64,000 nt of DNA, from contig NZ_CP192600.1 of the NCBI RefSeq assembly GCF_050632395.1, positions 4,038,624 through 4,102,623 of the forward strand. The letters are read 5' to 3'. The translations under genes were made by a program, and so were the position numbers. This stretch comes from JAUYQR01 sp050632395 (GTDB lineage Bacteria; Pseudomonadota; Alphaproteobacteria; Rhodobacterales; Rhodobacteraceae). Of this stretch, positions 1 to 8,523 are shown in pieces; position 1 is the stretch's first letter, and each line of letters begins with the position of its first letter. The notes below the pieces were generated by a model. It had not been told where the DNA came from. It saw only the letters and a list, made by a program, of their open reading frames with translations, and did not search any database.

Positions 1-2
1 TT

Positions 3-356
3 GGTTTCGTCGACCTTGGGCAGATCGAACTGCTGGTGCAGGAAGGCTTTTACGCCAACCGCAGCGATTTCATCCGCACCGCCATTCGAAACCAGATCGA
101 CCGCCACGCCGATGTGGTCCGTCAGATCGTAACCCGCAAAAGCGTGGACCTTGGCATCCGCCACATCACCAAGGCAGACCTGACGGCCGCCGAGGCCGCG
201 GGCGAGATGCTGGACATCCGCGTGCTGGGCCTTGCGACCATCGCGGCGGATGTAACCCCCGACCTTGCGCGCCGTAGCATCGGATCACTTTCCGTGCTTG
301 GGGCGTTGCAGGCAGGCAACGACATCAAGGCCGCGCTTGCGGACCGAATGAAATAA
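3..356 (+). CDS. Ribbon-helix-helix (CopG-like) protein, 5' end cut by window
   Basis: The frame is open from the first bases of the window, so the true start lies outside it. About 117 codons remain. The visible N-terminal part (QIELLVQEGFYANRSDFIRT) is typical of a ribbon-helix-helix DNA-binding fold, with the conserved NRSDFIR helix that begins the second half of the motif. The rest is a mostly helical tail without recognised catalytic residues. It lies 15 bp upstream of the PHB-depolymerase-like esterase on the same strand and is probably co-transcribed with it. A role as transcriptional repressor or polyester-related regulator is inference from position and fold only. Confidence 0.75.
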   Translation, partial: GFVDLGQIELLVQEGFYANRSDFIRTAIRNQIDRHADVVRQIVTRKSVDLGIRHITKADLTAAEAAGEMLDIRVLGLATIAADVTPDLARRSIGSLSVLGALQAGNDIKAALADRMK

Positions 357-371
357 GGACCGAGGCAGGAC

Positions 372-1532
372 ATGACCAGCATTTTCAAACACGGGATCGC
401 CCGTGCGACGGAACTGACACGCTCGGGGAAGCTGATGGAAGCGACGGACCTGATCCAGTCACTGCTGCGCGGTGAAGACGCGGCCCCGCTGCCGGACGCG
501 ACGCCAAATCAAGGTGTCATAGAGGGCGAATTCACCCGGCTTGACGGATCGGCACCGAAACGGGACCACAAGCCGAAGCGGCCAGCAACCAAAGGCGCGG
601 CCCGTTCCGGTCTGGGCGAGGCGCTGCGCAAGATTGCCGCTGGCGGGATGCCGGCGCGTGGCCCGCTGGCCGACGCGGGCCAGATGCCCGCTGGCGCGCA
701 GTTCCATGCGCTGACCCATACGTCCGCAAAGGGCAGTCTTGAATACCGTCTTTATATTCCCGCCGCCAAGGCCACCGCGCCGATGCCGTTGATCGTCATG
801 CTGCACGGCTGCACCCAGACACCGGAGGATTTCGCCACCGGCACCGGCATGAACGCCTTGGCCGAGGAGTTTGGCGTGATCGTCGCCTATCCGGCCCAGC
901 CGACGGGCGCCAACGCGCAGAAATGCTGGAACTGGTTCCGCCCCGAAGACCAGAGCCGCGGCAAGGGCGAACCTGCCCGTTTCGCCGCGCTTGCGAATGA
1001 GATTCGTGCCAATCATCAGGTCGATCCGACGCGCATCTACATTGCCGGACTGTCTGCCGGTGCTGCCGCTGCGTTGGTGACGGCGGCGGCCTATCCCGAT
1101 GTGTTCAGCGCGGTCGGCGCCCATTCCGGTCTGCCCGCAGGCAGCGCCCGCGACGTGGCTTCGGCGTTTTCCGCGATGCGCAGCGGCGGGCAGGGCAGGC
1201 CGCACAAGACCTCCGTTCCGACGATCGTGTTTCATGGCACAGCCGACGGCACCGTTCACCCCGGCAACGCCGCAGCCGTGATCGCGCAAGCCATCGGTGC
1301 GATGCCGGCCTTGGAAACCACGGTCGAGACGGGGCGGTCTGACGGTGGTCGGGGGTTCAACAAGACGGTCTATGTCACGCAAACCGGGCGCCCGATGGCC
1401 GAGTTGTGGGAGATCGACGCAGCGGGCCACGCCTGGGCAGGTGGCGCGCCGGGTGCCAGCTATACAGACCCGTTGGGCCCGGATGCATCGCGCCACATGC
1501 TGCGCTTCTTTCTGGCGCAGGATACGGCCTGA
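372..1532 (+). CDS. PHB depolymerase family esterase
   Basis: An alpha/beta-hydrolase of 386 aa. The oxyanion-hole region is LIVMLHGCTQTP and the lipase box is GLSAG with nucleophile Ser228. The short DPTRIYIAGLSAG context, the later FHGTADGTVHPGN segment (acid) and DAAGHAWAGG (His) are hallmarks of the PHB-depolymerase/feruloyl-esterase-like family. There is no secretion signal: the first ~120 residues are charged and low-complexity, so the protein is probably intracellular. Intracellular members cleave short hydroxyalkanoate esters; the substrate here is not shown by sequence. The start ATG lies 15 bp after the RHH gene. Its stop abuts the convergent HlyD gene. Confidence 0.88.
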   Translation: MTSIFKHGIARATELTRSGKLMEATDLIQSLLRGEDAAPLPDATPNQGVIEGEFTRLDGSAPKRDHKPKRPATKGAARSGLGEALRKIAAGGMPARGPLADAGQMPAGAQFHALTHTSAKGSLEYRLYIPAAKATAPMPLIVMLHGCTQTPEDFATGTGMNALAEEFGVIVAYPAQPTGANAQKCWNWFRPEDQSRGKGEPARFAALANEIRANHQVDPTRIYIAGLSAGAAAALVTAAAYPDVFSAVGAHSGLPAGSARDVASAFSAMRSGGQGRPHKTSVPTIVFHGTADGTVHPGNAAAVIAQAIGAMPALETTVETGRSDGGRGFNKTVYVTQTGRPMAELWEIDAAGHAWAGGAPGASYTDPLGPDASRHMLRFFLAQDTA

Positions 1533-2708
1533 CTAGGGCAGCACCCGCACCCGAACGCCGCCAGTGACTGCGTCGCTTGGGTGCAGCACCACAAGATCGC
1601 CCGCCTCCAGACCCTGCAGAACTTGGGCGAAATTGTCGTTGCGTTCGCCGATCACGATGCGGGTCAGCACCGCGCGGCCGTCCCGCACCAGATAGGCGGC
1701 CCAGTCCGACCCATCGCGAAAGAGCGCCCCGACCGGGATGGTCAGCACGTCCTTCCCCTCCCACACGCTCAGTCCGGCCAGCACCCGAAAGCCGTGTCCG
1801 AGCCCCTGCCATGCTTCGGGGTCGCCGCTGAGGGACAGGATCACCTCGACCCGCTGTTCCTCGATGCCAAGGGCGGAGACCTTGGTTACCGCCGCCGGCT
1901 CGATACGTTCCACCCGCGCTTCGAGGTCTGGCCCACCCCAGCCGTAGATGCGCGCCGCTGCCCCCACCGTCGCACGCACCGCATCGCGCGACAAAAGCTC
2001 CACCGAAATTTCAAGGGCAGCCGGATCGCCGATTTCAATGATCGGCGTGCCGGCCTGCACGACCCGCTCGTCCTCGGTCACGACGCGCAGGATGCGTCCA
2101 GCAACAGGTGTGTTTATCTCGATGCAGCAGGTGTCCTTGCCATCGCCTACGGCCAGAACGGCGCGCGCGCTGTCACGCTCTCGTTCGCGCACGGCAAGAT
2201 TGGCCTTGGCGCTGGCAACCGCAGCCTCTGCCGTGCGCTGGGCCAGTATGGCATTGTCCAAAAGCTGTTTCGACAAGGTCGCGCGGTCAAATAAGGCCTG
2301 CGCGCGGTCGGCCTCACTTGCTGCATATTCAAGCGTTGCGTCGGCTTGCGCCAGTTGCGCGCGGGCCAGATCTACAGAGGCGGTTGCGGCGGCTTCGGCG
2401 GCTTCGGCCACCGCGCGCGACCGGCTGTCCAGCAGCGCCGGTGCCGCCGGTCCGATCCGCGCGACCACGTCGCCTGCCCGCACGGTGTCGCCTGCATGGA
2501 GGGCGATGCGCTGCAACTTGCCTGCAATCGGCGCCGATACGGTGAACACCTCGCGGATCTGCGCCTCGCCCTCGGCCTCGATCTCGACGCTGAGGTCACG
2601 GCGCGAGACGGCGGCAGTTTCAACCGCAATGGCCTCGGGCAGGAAGGCCCAGATCAGAAGGGCCAGCACCCCCGCGCCCACAACGATGAAAGGCAGATAG
2701 CGTCGCAT
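1533..2708 (-). CDS. HlyD/MacA-type periplasmic adaptor of an ABC efflux system
   Basis: Membrane-fusion protein of 391 aa. One N-terminal anchor helix (about residues 5-25) is followed by a lipoyl-like half (SAPIAGKLQRIALHAGDTV), an Ala-rich coiled-coil hairpin (about 95-190), the second lipoyl half (NTPVAGRILRVVTEDERVV) and beta-barrel domains to the C-terminus. It is the third gene of the leftward ATPase-permease-adaptor operon, only 3 bp after the permease stop. Such adaptors couple an inner-membrane ABC transporter to an outer-membrane channel. No TolC-like gene is present here, so a channel encoded elsewhere would be shared. The exported substrate cannot be read from sequence. Confidence 0.88.
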   Translation of the reverse strand: MRRYLPFIVVGAGVLALLIWAFLPEAIAVETAAVSRRDLSVEIEAEGEAQIREVFTVSAPIAGKLQRIALHAGDTVRAGDVVARIGPAAPALLDSRSRAVAEAAEAAATASVDLARAQLAQADATLEYAASEADRAQALFDRATLSKQLLDNAILAQRTAEAAVASAKANLAVRERERDSARAVLAVGDGKDTCCIEINTPVAGRILRVVTEDERVVQAGTPIIEIGDPAALEISVELLSRDAVRATVGAAARIYGWGGPDLEARVERIEPAAVTKVSALGIEEQRVEVILSLSGDPEAWQGLGHGFRVLAGLSVWEGKDVLTIPVGALFRDGSDWAAYLVRDGRAVLTRIVIGERNDNFAQVLQGLEAGDLVVLHPSDAVTGGVRVRVLP

Positions 2709-2711
2709 GGC

Positions 2712-5078
2712 TCACTCCCGCGTTTTCAGAACGGCGATCATGTCAAGGCGGTTGATCCGGCCGCGCACCGCGACGCCGGACAAAAGCGCCGCCCCGATGA
2801 CGATCAGACTGGCAGTCGCATAGACCTCGCGCCCCATCACGAACGGCACCCGGTAAAGGTCGGACGAGAACGCCGCGACCATCGCCAGCCCGATGCCATG
2901 CCCGATCAGCCAGCCCAAGGGCTGCGCCACGAGGACGACCGCGGCCAACTCTCCCAGGATCACGCCCGACACCTCGGCTTGCGTGAAGCCAAGCACCCTG
3001 AGGCTGGCAAGTTCGCGCCCCTGTTCCGACAACGCGATGCGCGAGAAATTGTAGACCACGCCCACCGCGATGATCCCGGCCAAGGTGACATAGACGGTGA
3101 TCATCACCGTGATGTTTTCTGCCAGCGTCTCGCGGAACCGCGACACGGTCAGGTCGGTCACGTTCATGAAACCGGTTTTCGGCGCCTGCCGCGCGGCGAC
3201 AAAGAACGCATCCTGCCCGGCCGGATCAAGGATGACGTTGACGCCCGAAATCAGCGCGCCGTCGCCCATCGCCCGGTTCAGCGCGCCCATCTCCATCGCC
3301 GCGCCAAGCCCGACATAGCCGACCGAAATTCCGCTCACCGGCAGTTGCACGACGTTGCGGCGGCCTTCCAGAAACTCCACCGTCACCAGATCGCCGCGCG
3401 ACACGTTCAACGCATTGGCCAACGCTTCACTGACGATCAGCCCCGCGCCGGGCATCGCCATTGGCACAAGGTCGGGCGACAGCGCACGCGACAGGCGCGC
3501 GCTTGCTGGCCGGCCTTCGATGGCCAGCCTCTTTGACCGCGCGCCGTGCGACAGCCGCGCGCTGGCAACGCGGAACGGCTCGGCTGCCATCACGCCGGGC
3601 ATCTGGCGCACGTCCTGCACCGCCGATGCCGGTTCCGCCCCGACAAAGGCGATCTTCACGTCCTGCCGTTCCGCGCGCGAAAAGGTCACGTCGATCATGT
3701 GGTCGATCGATCCGAAAGACCACAGCGACGCGACCAGGATCGCCACCGCCATCGCCACCCCGATGATGCTGGACAGGCTGCGCATCGGCCAGCGCAACAG
3801 GTGCCGCGCGATCATCCGCCCGGTCTGGCGCAACGGCACCAGTCGCGCGATCAACCCCGTCCTGCGGCGAAAATCGGCAGGGGCCGGGGGAGCCATCGCC
3901 ACTGCGGGGGCCAGCCTCAGCACCCCCCGTACCGTTTGCAGCGCCCCCCCGATCGCGGCGGCAAGGGTGATTGCTGCGGCCAATACATAGATCTGCGGGT
4001 CGCGGGTGAAGACGAGGAACGGGAACGAGAAGAACCGCGCGTAAAGCTGCGCCATGCCGGCACCAAGCCATGCGCCCGCGACAAAGCCGATCAGGCAGCC
4101 GATCACCGCGATGCACAACACAAACTCAAGGTAGTGCCCCGCGATGCTGCCCGACGAATAGCCAAGCGCCTTCAAAAGCCCGATCTGCTCGCGTTCCAGC
4201 GCCACCAGGCGCGACAGGGTCATGTGCACCAGCATTGCTGCGACCAGAAGGAAGATCGGCGGCAGCACCTTCACCATTGCGCCAAGCTGCTTCAACTCGG
4301 CATCCAGAAACGCGTGCGAGATCTGTTCGCTCCGCCCTGTCGCCCCGTTGCCGCCATAGGGCGCGGTCAGCCGGTCCAGCGCCTCGATCACTCGCGCTTC
4401 AGAGGTGCCGGGGGCCAGCCGCAGCACAATGTTGGAAAACGCGCCGTCAAGGTCATAGGCCGCCTCCAGCGTGGCGCGCGGCAGCCAGGCGATGCCGAAG
4501 CGGCGGGGGTCGGGCATCATCTCGCCGGGGCCAAGCGCGTAGATGAATTCTGGCGACAGCGCGATCCCGGTAACCACAAGGTCGCGCCGCTTGCCGTTCA
4601 TGATTACCGGCACCGTCGTTCCCGGCTGCAACCGGTGCGCGGCGGCAAACCCCTCGGAGACCACGATCTCGTCCGAGGCCAGCGGTTCGGGCAGCCGCCC
4701 CTGCCGCAGGTGCAGCCGGTTCAACCCGGCGTCAGGGTTTACCGGCAGCGAGACCAGAAGGATCGACGCGGGTTCGACCATGTCGGGAAATTCCGGCCTT
4801 CCCAGCTTGACGATCCGCGCCTCGGCCTGCAGCACCCCGTCGATTGCCGCCACGTCGCCCAGCAGCGCCAGAGGCGCGCGCGTCAGGTCGGCGAACACAT
4901 CGGCAAAGCGGTAGTCCGCGTAATACCGCGCCCGGGTTTCGGAAAGCGAGGCATGTGCGCCGTTGCCAAGGATCATCGTCGCGACCCCCGCCGCCAGCAC
5001 CAGCGCAATCGCCAGCACCTGCGCCCATAGCCGGCCAAGATCGCGCAAAACCTTGCGGCGCAGGGGGGCGATCACCAT
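2712..5078 (-). CDS. FtsX/MacB-type ABC transporter permease
   Basis: A 788-aa permease with an N-terminal transmembrane helix, a large periplasmic MacB-PCD-like region, a first FtsX domain of three helices (about 275-395, including IFLLVAAMLVHMTLSRLVAL), a second helix plus periplasmic domain, and a C-terminal FtsX domain (about 650-780). This duplicated 8-10 helix form is the LolC/YknZ-like, DUF214-type permease. The start overlaps the upstream ATPase stop by 7 bp, indicating translational coupling. It works with the ATPase upstream and the HlyD adaptor downstream as a tripartite-like mechanotransmission exporter. Confidence 0.88.
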   Translation of the reverse strand: MVIAPLRRKVLRDLGRLWAQVLAIALVLAAGVATMILGNGAHASLSETRARYYADYRFADVFADLTRAPLALLGDVAAIDGVLQAEARIVKLGRPEFPDMVEPASILLVSLPVNPDAGLNRLHLRQGRLPEPLASDEIVVSEGFAAAHRLQPGTTVPVIMNGKRRDLVVTGIALSPEFIYALGPGEMMPDPRRFGIAWLPRATLEAAYDLDGAFSNIVLRLAPGTSEARVIEALDRLTAPYGGNGATGRSEQISHAFLDAELKQLGAMVKVLPPIFLLVAAMLVHMTLSRLVALEREQIGLLKALGYSSGSIAGHYLEFVLCIAVIGCLIGFVAGAWLGAGMAQLYARFFSFPFLVFTRDPQIYVLAAAITLAAAIGGALQTVRGVLRLAPAVAMAPPAPADFRRRTGLIARLVPLRQTGRMIARHLLRWPMRSLSSIIGVAMAVAILVASLWSFGSIDHMIDVTFSRAERQDVKIAFVGAEPASAVQDVRQMPGVMAAEPFRVASARLSHGARSKRLAIEGRPASARLSRALSPDLVPMAMPGAGLIVSEALANALNVSRGDLVTVEFLEGRRNVVQLPVSGISVGYVGLGAAMEMGALNRAMGDGALISGVNVILDPAGQDAFFVAARQAPKTGFMNVTDLTVSRFRETLAENITVMITVYVTLAGIIAVGVVYNFSRIALSEQGRELASLRVLGFTQAEVSGVILGELAAVVLVAQPLGWLIGHGIGLAMVAAFSSDLYRVPFVMGREVYATASLIVIGAALLSGVAVRGRINRLDMIAVLKTRE

Positions 5079-5788
5079 GACACTTGGTCCGGGCGCTTGC
5101 GGGTGGAGTTTACCGCGGTTTCCACGATCCGGCCGTCGGCAAACCGCAAGGTGCGGTCAGAAATGTCGCGGATTGCCGCGTTGTGGGTGATGACCAGCGT
5201 GGTCGCACCCACGGCCCGGTTCACTTCGGTCAACGCCTCCAGCACGCGCACGCCGGTGGCGCTGTCCAGCGCCCCGGTCGGCTCGTCGCAGAACAAGAGT
5301 TCCGGCCGTTTGGCGATGGCGCGGGCAATCGCGACGCGTTGCTGTTCGCCGCCTGAAAGCTGTGCCGGAAAGTGATCTTGCCGCGCCGATAGCCCCACCA
5401 GATCAAGCGCGTCACCCGGTTTCATCGGATTGCGCGCGATTTCCGTCACCAGCGCCACGTTTTCCAGCGCGGTCAGGCTTGGAACCAGATTGTAGAACTG
5501 GAACACGAAGCCCACGTGATCGCGCCGGTATTGAGTCAAACCGCGCTCGTCCAGCTCGGTCAGTTCGTGGTCGCGAAACTGTACCCGACCCGCCGAGGCC
5601 GTATCCAACCCGCCAAGGATATTGAGAAACGTTGACTTGCCCGAGCCCGATGGCCCGAGGATCACCACGAATTCGCCCCGCACGGCGGCAAAATCCACGC
5701 CCCGCAAGGCGTGCACCTCTACCGGCCCGTTGCGGTAAACCTTGGTCAGGCCGCTTGCGCGGATGACGATGTCTGGGTCGTCGGGCAT
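5072..5788 (-). CDS. ABC transporter ATP-binding protein (MacB/LolD type)
   Basis: A 238-aa ATPase with Walker A GPSGSGKST (about residue 45), Q-loop FVFQFYNLVPSLTALENV, signature LSGGEQQRVAIARA, Walker B LLFCDEPTGALDS and H-loop VITHN. The FQFYNL Q-loop is typical of the LolD/MacB/FtsE branch that partners FtsX-like permeases, matching the next gene. It is the first gene of the leftward efflux operon. An FNR-like palindrome lies 53-66 bp upstream of the start codon. Confidence 0.92.
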   Translation of the reverse strand: MPDDPDIVIRASGLTKVYRNGPVEVHALRGVDFAAVRGEFVVILGPSGSGKSTFLNILGGLDTASAGRVQFRDHELTELDERGLTQYRRDHVGFVFQFYNLVPSLTALENVALVTEIARNPMKPGDALDLVGLSARQDHFPAQLSGGEQQRVAIARAIAKRPELLFCDEPTGALDSATGVRVLEALTEVNRAVGATTLVITHNAAIRDISDRTLRFADGRIVETAVNSTRKRPDQVSW

Positions 5789-5840
5789 CGGGGCTTTCCG
5801 TCAGGAACCGCCACAGTATCCGATCCGCCGTGCCCGGCCC

Positions 5841-5854
5841 TTGACGCAGGTCAA
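5841..5854. promoter_or_regulatory. FNR/FnrL/Dnr-type box upstream of the ABC efflux operon
   Basis: TTGACGCAGGTCAA is a perfect inverted repeat (TTGAC/GTCAA, 4-bp spacer) in a C...G-flanked 16-bp palindrome. It matches the Crp/FNR-superfamily half-site TTGA-N6-TCAA. Its centre is about 59 bp upstream of the ATPase start (5788, leftward) and just downstream of the aldolase gene's 3' end (5860). Regulation of efflux by an oxygen- or NO-responsive regulator is inferred. Confidence 0.55.
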
Positions 5855-5859
5855 GTCTG

Positions 5860-6699
5860 TCAGGCCCGCCCGCTGGCGCCCAGCCCGCGCATCACCGTGC
5901 GCGCGGCGGCCATCACCGGCGCTTCGGTTTCACGCAATATGGCAATGCGATCGAAACGTGTCGGATCGCGTGCCACCGCTTCGCGCAGTGCGGCGCCAAA
6001 GGCCATTCGCAACTCGGTGCCGATGTTGAACTTGGCAATCCTGCTGCTCGCGGCCAGCATCGCACGGTCAGCCAACGGCACACCCGACCCACCGTGAATG
6101 ACCAAGGACACCTCGGTCACCGCCTCGATCGCCCTGAGGCGCGCGATGTCCAGCGCGCGGCCCGGGCCGGTTTGCAGGTGTAGGTTGCCGACCGAAACCG
6201 CCATCGCGTCCACCCCCGTTTCACGGGCAAAGCGCGCGGCTTCTTCGGGGTCTGTCCCCGCCGACTGCTCGCCACCCGCATAGCCCACGAAGCCGATCTC
6301 GCCCTCGCAGGACACCCCCGCCGCATGGGCAAGACGGGCCACCGCAGCCGTCGCCGCGATGTTCTCCTCCAACGGCAGGCGCGAGCCGTCGAACATCAGC
6401 GAGGTGAACCCCGCATCCAGCGCGGCGCGGCATTCGTCCAGCGACGTGCCGTGGTCCAGGTGCGCCACAACAGGCACCGAGGCGTTGGCCGCCAGATGCC
6501 GGAACATCGCGCCCAGCACGGGCAGCGGTGTATGCGCCCGGCAGCCCGGCCCGGCTTGCAGGATCACCGGCGCGCGCTCGGCCTCGGCGGCGGCCACATA
6601 GGCGCGCATATCTTCCCAGCCAAGGCAGACCAGCCCCGGCACCGCGTAGCCCCCGGCCAAGGCTGGCCGCAACACATCGGCAAGGGTGGCCAGCGTCAT
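5860..6699 (-). CDS. iolJ: Class II aldolase, probable 6-phospho-5-dehydro-2-deoxygluconate aldolase
   Basis: A 279-aa class II (zinc) FBP-aldolase-fold protein. Metal and phosphate-binding motifs visible are VAHLDHGTS, SCEGEIGFVGYAGGEQ, SVGNLHLQ, VIHGGSGVP and KFNIGTELR. It is the last gene of the leftward iolD-iolC-iolB set and its start overlaps the iolB stop by 4 bp (ATGA). The context makes the IolJ reaction (6-phospho-5-dehydro-2-deoxygluconate to dihydroxyacetone phosphate and malonate semialdehyde) the best guess. A tagatose- or fructose-bisphosphate aldolase cannot be excluded from the motifs alone. Confidence 0.78.
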   Translation of the reverse strand: MTLATLADVLRPALAGGYAVPGLVCLGWEDMRAYVAAAEAERAPVILQAGPGCRAHTPLPVLGAMFRHLAANASVPVVAHLDHGTSLDECRAALDAGFTSLMFDGSRLPLEENIAATAAVARLAHAAGVSCEGEIGFVGYAGGEQSAGTDPEEAARFARETGVDAMAVSVGNLHLQTGPGRALDIARLRAIEAVTEVSLVIHGGSGVPLADRAMLAASSRIAKFNIGTELRMAFGAALREAVARDPTRFDRIAILRETEAPVMAAARTVMRGLGASGRA

Positions 6700-7535
6700 T
6701 TGAACTTGGCCACCATGTCCATGATCCCCGGGATGGTATGAAGCTGCGCGGCGTGAGTTGGCTGGAAATGCTGCTTCAGGCTGCGCTGGCTAAGTCCGCC
6801 GAGGATGGTGAAATAATACATCTCATACCCCGGCAGCACGCAGCAGGGGTGGTAGCCGTTGTCGATCAGCACGGTGGAGCGGTTCATGATGTGATAGGCG
6901 TCACCAGGTTGGTTATCCACCCGCTGCAGCATCTGCAGGCCCGAGCCGTAGTCGGGCCGGAAGCGGAAGTTGTAGCATTCGTCATGCCGGGTTTCTTCGG
7001 GCAAGCGGTCCGTGTCGTGCTTGTGACTTGGAAACCCCGACCAGCCGCCTGCACCCACGGTGAACAGCTCCGATACCAGCAGGCGGCCGACGCGGTCGTG
7101 GTAGGCGGCACCGAGGATATGCTTGATCTTGCGGTGCGTCTTGGTGTCATCCGAGCCGTATTGCACACGGTCGATTTCCGCCGCCCGCACGGCGAACGGT
7201 CGCAACGTCTCGGCGAACTTGGCGCCGGCGATGAACACCTCGGTCTCGGTCAGCGCGGTGATCCGCGCGCCGCTGCCAGATGGCACGTAAACCCCTTCCG
7301 GCTCGCCGTCCCAGACGTCGACACCCCTGTTCCCGATGGCGGCGAAGGTCTCGCCCATCGTTTCCACTGTCACCGTGCCGGTGGCGGGCACCACGCAGGT
7401 TTCATACCCCGGCACGCGGTAATCGAAATGCTCGCCTGCGCGCAGCCGTACAATGTTGAAATAGACCAGCGGCACATGCGCGTCATCCACATCGACGATG
7501 GGCCGGTTCTGGTTGTCGTGGGGGGCGATGTGCAT
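6696..7535 (-). CDS. iolB: 5-deoxy-glucuronate isomerase
   Basis: Bicupin isomerase of 279 aa converting 5-deoxy-D-glucuronate to 5-dehydro-2-deoxygluconate. Diagnostic segments are SGFPSHKHDTD, EETRHDECYNFRF (metal-binding His/Glu cluster) and NGYHPCCVLPGYEMYYF. The start MHIAPHDNQNRP at 7535 is chosen because it gives the usual IolB length and follows the iolC stop by 10 bp; the longer reading frame upstream has no family similarity and overlaps iolC. It is translationally coupled to the downstream aldolase (4-bp overlap). Confidence 0.9.
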   Translation of the reverse strand: MHIAPHDNQNRPIVDVDDAHVPLVYFNIVRLRAGEHFDYRVPGYETCVVPATGTVTVETMGETFAAIGNRGVDVWDGEPEGVYVPSGSGARITALTETEVFIAGAKFAETLRPFAVRAAEIDRVQYGSDDTKTHRKIKHILGAAYHDRVGRLLVSELFTVGAGGWSGFPSHKHDTDRLPEETRHDECYNFRFRPDYGSGLQMLQRVDNQPGDAYHIMNRSTVLIDNGYHPCCVLPGYEMYYFTILGGLSQRSLKQHFQPTHAAQLHTIPGIMDMVAKFK

Positions 7536-7545
7536 CTGCGTCCTC

Positions 7546-8523
7546 TCAGGCCGTGGGGCCGGTGTGATCGGCAAGGAAAGTGTCAAGTTCGGCAATGCTG
7601 GGCATCGCCGGGGCGCAGCCGACACGCGCGACAACCATCGCGGCGGCGGCTGATCCGCGCAAGACGGCTTGCCTGACCGGCATGCCCCGCGCCAACGCCG
7701 CGATCAGCGCGCCCAGAAAACTGTCGCCCGCGCCGGTAGGCTTCAACGCCTCGGTCCGGTAGATGCCGGTCTGGAACTCGCCCTCGGGCGCCAGGGTGAT
7801 CGCACCCTTCTCGCCCATCTTGTAGACCACCAGTCCCGCCCCGCCGCGCACCAGATCGCGCGCCTTGTCGAGCCCCCGGTCAAGGTGGCCGGCCATGAAG
7901 CCGAACTCCACGTCATTGCCGACGATCACGTCACACAGCGCCCCGGCGCGGGAGTAGACTTCCTCTGCCACCGCTGGCGAAGGCCAGGAGTAGGGCCGGT
8001 AGTCGATGTCAAAGATAAGCGGCACCCCCGCAGCCCGCGCCAGATCGAAGGCCCGGAACGCAGCACTGCGCGAAGGGTCCGCCGCCAGCACCGTACCGGT
8101 GGTGATCAGCGCCGAAAAGCCGGTGAAATCCACCGCTTCCACATCAGGCACCGTCATCGCGAAATCGGCAGCGTTGTTGCGATAGATCACCGATTGGCAG
8201 TTCTCCAGCCGGGTCTCCACCACCGCCAGCGAGTTTCGCGCTTCGCCCGCAACGCTGCGCACATGAGTTCGCTCGACACCGTAGGCGTCCAGCTGGTTCA
8301 GACAGAACCGCCCCACCGCATCGTCCGACACGCAGGTCAGTAGTGCCGCGCGGCAGCCCTGTCGCACCAGGGCCACCGAGATATTGGCCGACGATCCCCC
8401 CAGAGCGGTGGTGAACCGCGTGGCCTCCTCGACCCGCGTTCCCGGTGGATCGGCGTAAAGGTCCATCCCCGCCCGCCCGATCACCAGAAACCTGCCGCCA
8501 GCGAGGCGCGAAAGGTCGGACAT
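7546..8523 (-). CDS. iolC: 5-dehydro-2-deoxygluconokinase
   Basis: PfkB/ribokinase-family sugar kinase of 325 aa. The N-terminus has VIGRAGMDLYADPPGT and ALGGSSANISVALVRQG (substrate loop). The C-terminus has the PfkB signature KPTGAGDSFLGALIAALARG with the catalytic Asp of GAGD. It phosphorylates 5-dehydro-2-deoxygluconate in inositol catabolism, the step between IolB and the aldolase. ATG 8523 overlaps the iolD stop (ATGA). The longer upstream frame lies inside iolD and is not used. Confidence 0.9.
   Translation of the reverse strand: MSDLSRLAGGRFLVIGRAGMDLYADPPGTRVEEATRFTTALGGSSANISVALVRQGCRAALLTCVSDDAVGRFCLNQLDAYGVERTHVRSVAGEARNSLAVVETRLENCQSVIYRNNAADFAMTVPDVEAVDFTGFSALITTGTVLAADPSRSAAFRAFDLARAAGVPLIFDIDYRPYSWPSPAVAEEVYSRAGALCDVIVGNDVEFGFMAGHLDRGLDKARDLVRGGAGLVVYKMGEKGAITLAPEGEFQTGIYRTEALKPTGAGDSFLGALIAALARGMPVRQAVLRGSAAAAMVVARVGCAPAMPSIAELDTFLADHTGPTA

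Noticed and set aside
3546..5030. A 494-codon rightward open frame opposite the FtsX-type permease
   Set aside because: Antisense shadow; composition is dominated by Arg, His and Gln and it has no start signal. The permease is well supported on the other strand.
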